A stretch of 38,547 nt of DNA from Lachnospiraceae bacterium UBA7729 (GTDB taxonomy: Bacteria > Bacillota > Clostridia > Lachnospirales > Lachnospiraceae), in contig DLFD01000053.1 in assembly GCA_002482005.1 (NCBI GenBank), forward strand, positions 1 to 38,547, in the 5' to 3' direction. The notes under the pieces are model-generated. The model searched no databases, was not told where the DNA came from, and saw nothing but the letters and a program-made list of their open reading frames with translations. Position 1 is the first letter of the stretch; each line of letters begins with the position of its first letter. Of the stretch, positions 16,602 through 22,442 are shown piece by piece. Both the position numbers and the translations under genes were made by a program.

Positions 16602-16898
16602 ATGGATAGACTGAGTGTTTTTTCAGAGAAAATCGGCAGGCCCATTGCAGTGACAGACGGTATGGTCGGCGGGGGAATCTCCACAGGTGCATTCCGCATG
16701 GAAGCTGCAAGCTGGTCAGACGGCGGCTGGAACAACTACTCCGGCAGCTGGCTGGATAACGGCTGGAATAACTATTCTGACGGCTGGACAGACAGTGGCT
16801 GGAACAACTATTCCGGAGGCTGGGTAGACAGCGGCTGGAACAACTATTCCGGAAGCTGGTCGGACGGCGGCTGGAACAACTACTCCGGCGGCAAGTAA
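16602..16898 (+). CDS. Repeat-containing RiPP precursor peptide (W-x-D-x-G-W-N-N-Y-S)
   Basis: A 98-residue peptide: leader of about 37 residues (SVFSEKIGRPIAV, then a GGG at 23-25), five tandem 12-residue repeats, and a final Lys. The repeats are WSDGGWNNYSGS, WLDNGWNNYSDG, WTDSGWNNYSGG, WVDSGWNNYSGS and WSDGGWNNYSGG. W1, D3, G5, W6, N7, N8, Y9 and S10 are invariant. There is no Cys or His, so thioether or lanthionine chemistry is excluded. Both W-x-D and W-N-N fit the aromatic-x-x motif that radical SAM enzymes convert to three-residue cyclophanes. AAAGGAGGAG provides a very strong ribosome-binding site. An ATG at 16598 is out of frame and stops after three codons, so 16602 is the start. 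It is followed by a terminator. Precursor status is inferred from context. Confidence 0.88.
   Translation: MDRLSVFSEKIGRPIAVTDGMVGGGISTGAFRMEAASWSDGGWNNYSGSWLDNGWNNYSDGWTDSGWNNYSGGWVDSGWNNYSGSWSDGGWNNYSGGK
16713..16892 (+). repeat. Five 36-bp coding repeats of the precursor core
   Basis: Five in-frame units of 36 bp. They differ at many synonymous sites (AAC/AAT, TAC/TAT, TCC/TCT), while eight of twelve encoded residues are invariant. That points to selection on the peptide rather than very recent slippage. Confidence 0.92.
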
Positions 16899-16924
16899 TG
16901 AGAGAAGGAAAGACCGATTCCTGA

Positions 16925-16960
16925 CAGGCAGATGAAAGCAATTTCATCCGCCTGTTCTTA
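16925..16960 (+). terminator. Hairpin terminator or attenuator after the precursor gene
   Basis: CAGGCAGATGAAA (16925-16937) pairs with TTTCATCCGCCTG (16942-16954) around a GCAA loop, followed by TTCTTAT. The U-tract is poor, so it may end only part of the transcripts or protect the 3' end of the precursor mRNA. Confidence 0.75.
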
Positions 16961-16961
16961 T

Positions 16962-17160
16962 ATGAAGGCTGCAAGCCGCATGGGGAGACGAAGTCGTCTC
17001 CTGCCCGATTGTGAAGGCTGCGAGCCGCGTGGGCGGCCATGCCAGCATGGAAAAACCCCAATGCGGCGACAGCTCACCTGACATGCGAAGCATGTGAGAT
17101 GGACGCGGCGCAGCCGGTTTCTTCTGCTGGCTTCCGTTAAGCAGAGACAGATCCTGAAAA
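16962..17160. other. Hairpin-rich spacer inside the peptide cluster
   Basis: This 200-bp gene-free spacer has a 23-bp direct repeat (16962-16984 and 17011-17033, about four differences) and several perfect hairpins: GGAGACGA/TCGTCTCC (16984-17001), CCATGC/GCATGG (17037-17050) and ACATGC/GCATGT (17081-17095). It may be a repeat element or a structured RNA controlling downstream genes. I do not recognise a known family. Confidence 0.45.
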
Positions 17161-17170
17161 GAGGGGATGT

Positions 17171-18196
17171 ATGGCTAACCTGATGATCACGAAGCAGTGC
17201 AATCTTCACTGCAGCTACTGCTTTGCCAACGAATTTGTCAACAAGGACCGCGACATCATGTCGTTTGAGAACTTTATGACCTGTCTGAAGTTCCTGTCCC
17301 ATGATCCGACGGAACGGATCGGACTGATCGGAGGAGAACCCACTCTTCATCCAGAGCTTCACAGGATGCTGGAGACGATCATCGACAGTCCTTTCCGGTC
17401 AGCCTGCCTTTTTACGAACGGAATCCTGGTAGACCGCTTTATCAATGAACTCAGGGATTCCCGCTTTCAGATCCTGGTCAATCTGAACGCTCCGGACAAG
17501 GTCGGACAGCCTGTCTATGATAAGATCATTGATAATCTCGATCTCATGATCGACCACAGCTATATGAAAAGACAGGTCGGGGTCGGGATCAACCTGCATC
17601 GTCCTGACATGGATTATTCCTACCTTCTGGATGCAGTCAGGAGATTTCATCTGACGCGGGTAAGGGTCTCCGTCTCGGTCCCTAACATGGAAGAAGAGAG
17701 GAAGATCGAACCTCTGCGGTATTTTCATGAGATGGAGGGACTTGTCCGGAATCTCGTGAAAGATCTTGTTTCGCTGGGGGCGGCTCCGAACTTCGACTGC
17801 AATTACCTGCCGTCATGTCTTTTCACGGAAGAAGACCGGAAGTATTATGAGGAGCATAAGGATGTCCTTTGCAGGAGCAATCTGCAGCAGAATCCTATCT
17901 GTGTCCCGTCGATCGACATCCTTCCGAACCTGCAGGTGGTACGCTGTTTCGGGATGAGTGAGATCTGCAAGGCAGACCTGTCTGATTTCAGGAATACGGA
18001 AGAGCTGAAGAGATATTTTATGCTGGAGCTGGATGCTCCGGCTTACCAGATCCTTCCGGATGCAGCGTGCGCTTCCTGCAGAGAATACCGGGCAGGCCTG
18101 TGCAGCTGCGGCTGTTATGCATACAGGGCAGCGGAACTCAGAAAGCTCAGGAGAAGCCTGAAACAGGGGCGTGAGATCATGGAGAGCGGGATATGA
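17171..18196 (+). CDS. Third radical SAM enzyme of the cluster
   Basis: A 341-residue radical SAM protein. Its cluster motif CNLHCSYC is at the very N-terminus (Cys10, Cys14, Cys17), followed by IGGEPTLHPEL. The C-terminal half has many Cys residues: CRSNLQQNPICVPS, then VVRCFGM, and finally CASCREYRAGLCSCGC, a SPASM-like auxiliary-cluster region with unusual spacing. It resembles the 318-residue enzyme at 15627 in its short N-terminus and GGEPTLHP motif, but differs in the C-terminal cluster arrangement. A GAGGGG ribosome-binding site precedes ATG 17171. It overlaps the next gene by 4 bp and opens the second half of the cluster, where tailoring enzymes follow. Confidence 0.9.
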   Translation: MANLMITKQCNLHCSYCFANEFVNKDRDIMSFENFMTCLKFLSHDPTERIGLIGGEPTLHPELHRMLETIIDSPFRSACLFTNGILVDRFINELRDSRFQILVNLNAPDKVGQPVYDKIIDNLDLMIDHSYMKRQVGVGINLHRPDMDYSYLLDAVRRFHLTRVRVSVSVPNMEEERKIEPLRYFHEMEGLVRNLVKDLVSLGAAPNFDCNYLPSCLFTEEDRKYYEEHKDVLCRSNLQQNPICVPSIDILPNLQVVRCFGMSEICKADLSDFRNTEELKRYFMLELDAPAYQILPDAACASCREYRAGLCSCGCYAYRAAELRKLRRSLKQGREIMESGI

Positions 18197-18978
18197 CAAG
18201 GCAGTATGCGTACAGTATCTGTGACATGATGGACAGGATCGGACCTGCATCCGTACAGGAGGAGTTCAGGAAAGCCGGTCTTATCTACATAGGTTCCTAT
18301 TTCTGTGACCTCTACTTTCTCTCCGTTCCGGAGAAGGTGTGGGAGGCTGTCCTTGAGGAGATCTCAGGACAGAATAAGAACGCGGTCCTTGTGGTCCCGG
18401 TCCCTTCGCAGAGAAATCTGGATGCGGTAAAGGAAAAGGTCAGACATCTCCTGAAGTCCTGGCCGGAGCTGATCGCAGAGCTGGTCGTGAACGATCCTGC
18501 GTTTCTTCTTTCGTCCGGGGAATGGGGCGGCGGGAGAGATGTGTGGTGCGGAAGACTGTTCTCAAAGGAGATCAGAGATCCCAGATATCCGCATTTCCGT
18601 CAGAACGACAGGATATCCGGCCATATCTCTGAGGACGGCACACTGCTTGGAACAAAGGTCGCGGGATATGAGAAGGAGATGTACTCAGACGGGAGAGGGA
18701 GTGTGTCTGCCGCCGTTCATGTCCCGCTTTCCTATATCAGCATGGGGAGACACTGTGAGATCGGGTCGATCCGGAGAACGGTAACGGAGAAGTTCCGACT
18801 CTGGGATGGATGCAGCCGGCCATGCCGTGAAAACTGGAATGTGTACAGAAACGGCGGCGTGACATTCCTGAAGTTCGGACGTGCGGTCTATGCTCTTCAG
18901 AAGCATGGAGAAGATGCAGGATCCGCAGACAGAGTGATATACGATGGAATCGCAGACCTGGTCCGGGAAGACATCTGA
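18193..18978 (+). CDS. UbiV-like U32-family protein
   Basis: A 261-residue protein that resembles the smaller partner of U32-family pairs. The segments ELVVNDPAFLL and YISMGRHCEIGS, followed by GCSRPCRENW, parallel the UbiV region that carries Fe-S ligands. Here the Cys pattern is C-x18-C-x3-C, plus an N-terminal Cys38 in YFCDLYF. In Escherichia coli UbiV the [4Fe-4S] ligands are reported as one N-terminal and three C-terminal cysteines, so a cluster is plausible. UbiU-UbiV hydroxylate ubiquinone precursors without oxygen. The next gene encodes a UbiU-like protein, which strengthens the pairing. In this cluster the substrate would more likely be the peptide than a quinone; that is inference. 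A peptidase-like role is an older alternative for U32 proteins. Confidence 0.7.
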   Translation: MTRQYAYSICDMMDRIGPASVQEEFRKAGLIYIGSYFCDLYFLSVPEKVWEAVLEEISGQNKNAVLVVPVPSQRNLDAVKEKVRHLLKSWPELIAELVVNDPAFLLSSGEWGGGRDVWCGRLFSKEIRDPRYPHFRQNDRISGHISEDGTLLGTKVAGYEKEMYSDGRGSVSAAVHVPLSYISMGRHCEIGSIRRTVTEKFRLWDGCSRPCRENWNVYRNGGVTFLKFGRAVYALQKHGEDAGSADRVIYDGIADLVREDI

Positions 18979-19007
18979 CAGACAGCGTCAGGGAAGGAGG
19001 AGAGCGC

Positions 19008-19985
19008 ATGCGGCTGCTGGTACCGGTAAACTCCGGTGAGGATCTGAAGATCCTGAAGAAACTGAAGGAAGCCGGGGATCTGAGAGAGACAACAGAGCTT
19101 TATATGGGCTTTGATCTTCCGGAATGGTACGAGAGATTCGGACCGGATGAGGACCTGAACCGTATGTCGGCTTTCAGGAAAGAGGCGAACCTGTCAGGGA
19201 TAGAGCAGGTCTCTGAACTGATCAGGGCTGCATCCGGCATCGATGTCTACATCACTCTGAACGGTGCGGACTATACACCAGAAGAGGAGGAATTCCTCGA
19301 TGAGGTGATGGCACAGCTTGCAGATGCAGGCGCCTTTGGAGTGATCCTGGGCGATCTTTTTCTGGCAGAAACAGCGATCAGGCATGGACTGAAGCCGGTC
19401 GCCTCCACGATGACAGGCATCTATAACAAGGACATGGCGAGACTGTGTGTGGATATGGGGTTTCAGCGGCTGATCCTGCCGAGAGATCTCACTCTGGAAG
19501 AGATCAAAGAGATCATGGAAGCTGTGCCGGAAGCGGAATATGAGTGCTTCCTCATGAGAAACGGATGCCGCTATTCCGATTCCAACTGCCTGGCCAGGCA
19601 CAGCAGCCAGTATGGTGCGATCTGCACTTATCTGGACCGGTCCCAGTATTCTCTCTGCGGCAAAGCAGCGGAGTCATTCACGGAACATGATGCGTCTCTC
19701 TATAACCATCATCTGTTTGCATCGGCTTATCAGAAAGCGGCATGCGGGATGTGTGCGCTGTGGGACCTTCAAAGTCTCGGGGTCACTGCCGGCAAGGTCG
19801 TCGGAAGGGCAGACGGAGGAAGAAGCCTTCTTTCCGATCTCAGTGATCTGTTCTATGATCTGAAGATCGCCGGACGATGCGGCAGCCGTCAGGAATATCT
19901 GGAAAAGATGAGGATGCCGAGACATTACGACAGTATCTGTTATCAGGGATTGAACTGTTATTACCCGGAGGTACGCTACAGGTGA
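19008..19985 (+). CDS. UbiU-like U32-family protein
   Basis: A 325-residue U32-family protein with the expected beta/alpha-barrel pattern (LLVPVNSGEDL at the start; VYITLNGADYTPEE in the barrel). The diagnostic region has C-x6-C in NGCRYSDSNC, further Cys in GAIC and YSLCG, and the C-terminal CGMCALWDLQSLGVTAGKVVGR. The last segment matches the LC...L..AGV...K..GR signature of UbiU, TrhP and RlhA. These relatives perform O2-independent hydroxylations of quinone precursors, tRNA or rRNA, probably using prephenate as oxygen source. GGAAGGAGGAG gives a strong ribosome-binding site; the stop overlaps the GTG of the acyltransferase. Together with the preceding gene it forms a likely heterodimer. 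Confidence 0.82.
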   Translation: MRLLVPVNSGEDLKILKKLKEAGDLRETTELYMGFDLPEWYERFGPDEDLNRMSAFRKEANLSGIEQVSELIRAASGIDVYITLNGADYTPEEEEFLDEVMAQLADAGAFGVILGDLFLAETAIRHGLKPVASTMTGIYNKDMARLCVDMGFQRLILPRDLTLEEIKEIMEAVPEAEYECFLMRNGCRYSDSNCLARHSSQYGAICTYLDRSQYSLCGKAAESFTEHDASLYNHHLFASAYQKAACGMCALWDLQSLGVTAGKVVGRADGGRSLLSDLSDLFYDLKIAGRCGSRQEYLEKMRMPRHYDSICYQGLNCYYPEVRYR

Positions 19986-20533
19986 GAAAACTGAACTTTG
20001 TGCGGTATAACGGCCACAGGCACTTTGCGGCAGTGATGCATTACATGACGGATGCGCAGGAGCAGAACCAGTTCATCACTTATACCCAGACGAACAGCGA
20101 CAGGGACTTTGAGAACTGGTTTGACAGTCTGCTCAGCAATTATTATCAGGAATTATTTGTGATCGAGAAGGACGACCAGTTTGCGGGAATGGTCTACAGC
20201 TATGAGAATCATCTCAGGGACGGTCACTGCAAGATCGGGGTCTATATCGCGCCTTCCTTCCGTGTGGGAGGAATGGGGGCGAGGGCCGGGCTTCAGCTCA
20301 TGGATTACCTGTTCCGCCAGTATCCTTTCCGCAGGATCAACTGCGATGTCTACTCTTACAACAAGGCAAGTCTGGACAGTCTTCTTCAGTGCGGTTTTGA
20401 AAAAACCGGAGTCCTGAAGGAGTACCGGTATCTGAACGGTTCCTACTTTGACCTTGAGCTGCTGACCATGTCGCGGAGCTTTTTCATGAACCGCTATGGA
20501 AAACTCTTCGAAGAAGGCGAAGGATATGTATAA
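19982..20533 (+). CDS. GNAT-family N-acyltransferase
   Basis: A 183-residue acyltransferase of the RimJ/RimL-like GNAT type. I place the start at GTG 19982, which overlaps the previous TGA by 4 bp and has CCGGAGG about 10 bp upstream; the longer frame from 19877 would run deep into the U32 gene. The pantetheine-binding motif is RVGGMGARAG (94-103). The region INCDVYSYNKASLDSLLQCGFEKTG is the typical C-terminal GNAT motif. GNATs move an acyl group from CoA or a carrier protein to an amine. Because an acyl-activating ligase and an acyl carrier protein follow directly, this enzyme probably transfers a carrier-bound acyl group to the peptide, as in acylated RiPPs such as goadvionin and selidamide. 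Confidence 0.85.
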   Translation: MRKLNFVRYNGHRHFAAVMHYMTDAQEQNQFITYTQTNSDRDFENWFDSLLSNYYQELFVIEKDDQFAGMVYSYENHLRDGHCKIGVYIAPSFRVGGMGARAGLQLMDYLFRQYPFRRINCDVYSYNKASLDSLLQCGFEKTGVLKEYRYLNGSYFDLELLTMSRSFFMNRYGKLFEEGEGYV

Positions 20534-21941
20534 CGTACCTTTTTACAGATGTTTCCGTGATATGCTCTCCGCAGCAGAGCAGGACTTTCCAGACCTGCTC
20601 TTCTTTGCGGATGCAGCCGGAAACAGAAGGCTTTACGGTGAGTTCTGCCGGGATATCCGGAAAGCTGCTATGCGGATGACAGGAGGAAATGTTCTGCCGG
20701 CCGGAAAACGGCGGGAAGGGGACCGGTATGTGGTACTGTCTGTAAAGGACCAGTACCGCTTTGCAGTCTGTTACTTTGCCGCTGTGCTTGCGGGATATAC
20801 CGTCTGTCTTCTGCCGGGCGGACATCCGGTCCCCGAAGGACTGAAAGGGGCAAGGGTCCTCGACGAAGAGGATTCTGCGGGACTGCTGAAAGAAGATGAC
20901 GCTGCGGATGTGGAAGACATTCCTTTTTCCGGATTCCCGGAGCCTGATCCGGATACATCATGTACGGTTGCCTTCAGTTCCGGAACATCCGCCAGGGACA
21001 AGGGCTGCCTGCTCAGTCAGAAAAATCTCCTGCATGACGCGGAATATACGATGCAGCTTTACCATTACTGGAAGGGAGAAAGACTGGTCCACATCCTTCC
21101 CTTCTGGCATCTTTTCGGTCTGATCGCCGATCTGATCGGTCCGCTCCATTACGGCGGCTGTCTGTTCGATCCTCTGGACAAGGTCCGCTTCTTCCGGGCG
21201 CTCCGTGATTTCCACCCTGACAGTGTCAACATGCCTCCGGCGCTTGCGGACACTTTGTACATGCGCCTTGCTGTTTGCAGTGATCCAGCCGAAGTTTCAG
21301 GCGGCTGCCTGAAGAAGATCCTCTGTGCAGGAGCAGCCCTCAGCGATAAGACTGCGGATGGACTTATGAAGTACGGGATCGAGCCGTGTACCGCTTACGG
21401 ACTTACGGAGTGTTCTCCCTGTGTTGCGGTGACTCCGGACGGGGAAGCGAAGGAGGCAGAAGGTACGGTCGGATATCCGATCGGATGTGTGGATGTCCGG
21501 ATAAAGGACGGGGAGATCACAGTCTCCGGAACGACCGTGATGAAAGGTTATTTCGGTGATGACGAACTGACGCGGAAGGTCCTGAAAGACGGAAGGATCT
21601 ATACGGGTGATACAGGATACTTCGACGCAGAGGGCAGACTCGCCGTGGTCGGAAGAAAGGATAATCTGCTGGTCTTTGCGAGCGGCAGAAAATGTATTCC
21701 CGAGAAGGTCGAGAAACTGGTCAGCAGCATCCCCGGGATCAGGGAAGCACTTCTTTCAGGTGACTCCGGACCAGGAAGCCTTGTCCCGCACCTGACTCTG
21801 GTCTCGGACAGATTTACGGAAGAGATGAGGAGGCAGGTGTCCGAGCTCATGAAGAAAGAGGAGCTGTATCCGTATATTCTGACGATATCAGAAGAAAGAC
21901 TCAGGCGGAATGCCATGGGAAAGGTGGTGCGCAGAAGATGA
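20526..21941 (+). CDS. AMP-dependent acyl-activating ligase
   Basis: A 471-residue ANL-superfamily enzyme that activates a carboxylic acid as acyl-AMP and loads it on a thiol. ATG 20526 gives the usual short overlap (8 bp) with the GNAT gene; the in-frame ATG 20496 lies inside it. Motifs in order: TVAFSSGTSARDKG (phosphate loop, about 147-160), FWHLFGL, AYGLTECSP (about 290-298), YTGDTGYFDAEGRLAVVGRKDN (about 359-380) and the catalytic Lys466 in NAMGKVVRR. At 471 residues it is compact, in the size range of acyl-ACP synthetases. The next gene encodes its likely partner carrier protein. The acyl substrate cannot be deduced. Confidence 0.9.
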   Translation: MYNVPFYRCFRDMLSAAEQDFPDLLFFADAAGNRRLYGEFCRDIRKAAMRMTGGNVLPAGKRREGDRYVVLSVKDQYRFAVCYFAAVLAGYTVCLLPGGHPVPEGLKGARVLDEEDSAGLLKEDDAADVEDIPFSGFPEPDPDTSCTVAFSSGTSARDKGCLLSQKNLLHDAEYTMQLYHYWKGERLVHILPFWHLFGLIADLIGPLHYGGCLFDPLDKVRFFRALRDFHPDSVNMPPALADTLYMRLAVCSDPAEVSGGCLKKILCAGAALSDKTADGLMKYGIEPCTAYGLTECSPCVAVTPDGEAKEAEGTVGYPIGCVDVRIKDGEITVSGTTVMKGYFGDDELTRKVLKDGRIYTGDTGYFDAEGRLAVVGRKDNLLVFASGRKCIPEKVEKLVSSIPGIREALLSGDSGPGSLVPHLTLVSDRFTEEMRRQVSELMKKEELYPYILTISEERLRRNAMGKVVRRR

Positions 21942-22222
21942 CACGCAAGGAACTGATCGAAGTGATCCGCAGAGTCCTGAATATGACGACTGAGACAGAT
22001 GATGAAGGCGACGGGAAAGAGCATGAGGTCCTGCCCGGATCTTCGCTGAAGGAAGATCTGCTGATGACCTCATTTTCCTTCATGCTGCTTTCCGCCGAAC
22101 TTGAGGAGAAACTTGGCCGGGAGCTTGATCCGGAACTGTTCCGCGATACAGAGACAGTGGAGGATCTGTACCAGAGGATAAGCTCCCTGCAGTCGGACAA
22201 AGATGCCGGAAGAATCAGATGA
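21938..22222 (+). CDS. Acyl carrier protein with atypical TSF attachment motif
   Basis: A 94-residue acidic helical protein overlapping the ligase by 4 bp. The segment LKEDLLMTSFSFMLLSAELEEKLGREL aligns with the helix-II region of acyl carrier proteins; the usual D-S-L becomes T-S-F with Ser45 as the predicted phosphopantetheine site. The C-terminal ETVEDLYQRI is typical. An acidic insertion (TETDDEGDGKEHE, about 18-30) lengthens the loop after helix I. It probably carries the acyl group made by the ligase to the GNAT enzyme. The altered motif may restrict which phosphopantetheinyl transferase or partners recognise it. It is the last gene of the cluster. Confidence 0.8.
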   Translation: MTRKELIEVIRRVLNMTTETDDEGDGKEHEVLPGSSLKEDLLMTSFSFMLLSAELEEKLGRELDPELFRDTETVEDLYQRISSLQSDKDAGRIR

Positions 22223-22228
22223 ACAGGA

Positions 22229-22257
22229 TTGTAATCTGCTCCTGCATCCGGTATACT
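22229..22257 (+). promoter_or_regulatory. tRNA-Ala promoter
   Basis: TTGTAA (22229-22234), 17 bp, TATACT (22252-22257), placed 11 bp before the tRNA 5' end: a convincing sigma-A promoter. Confidence 0.8.
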
Positions 22258-22268
22258 AGAGGCAGTCC

Positions 22269-22341
22269 GGGGCATTAGCGCAGCTGGGAGCGCGCCACAA
22301 TGGCATTGTGGAGGCCATGGGTTCGAATCCCATATGCTCCA
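22269..22341 (+). tRNA. tRNA-Ala (anticodon GGC)
   Basis: A 73-nt cloverleaf folds by hand: acceptor GGGGCAT/ATGCTCC, D-arm GCGC/GCGC, anticodon arm CCACA/TGTGG with loop ATGGCAT (anticodon GGC), five-base variable loop, and T-arm ATGGG/CCCAT with TTCGAAT. The G3:U70 wobble pair, the alanine identity element, is present. CCA is not encoded. It separates the accessory cluster from the histidine kinase, and tRNA genes are common integration sites. Confidence 0.97.
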
Positions 22342-22395
22342 TCGTGTTTCAGGAAGTTCACATACAGGTGAATGTGCAAAGCAGCAGGGAACAGG

Positions 22396-22423
22396 CTCTC
22401 CGGAGAGATTCGGAGAGTTTTTT
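22396..22423 (+). terminator. Terminator after tRNA-Ala
   Basis: CTCTCCG (22396-22402) pairs with CGGAGAG (22411-22417), followed by TTTTTT. It ends only 19 bp before the histidine kinase start, leaving no room for a kinase promoter after it. Confidence 0.85.
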
Positions 22424-22442
22424 CTGTGCAGGGAAGGCTTAT

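Noticed and set aside
16602..16898. Repeat peptide as a structural Gly/Trp-rich wall protein
   Set aside because: There is no signal peptide or anchor, and the strict operon context with radical SAM genes favours a modified peptide.
16602..16898. CXXX-repeat or thioether (ranthipeptide) precursor
   Set aside because: The peptide contains no cysteine, so these chemistries cannot apply even though the SPASM enzyme and its small partner resemble such systems.
22269..22341. tRNA-Ala 3' end as an integration site with a matching direct repeat
   Set aside because: I searched by eye near 10304-10560 and within the block and found no copy of the tRNA 3' end, nor an integrase gene. Integration here remains only a possibility.
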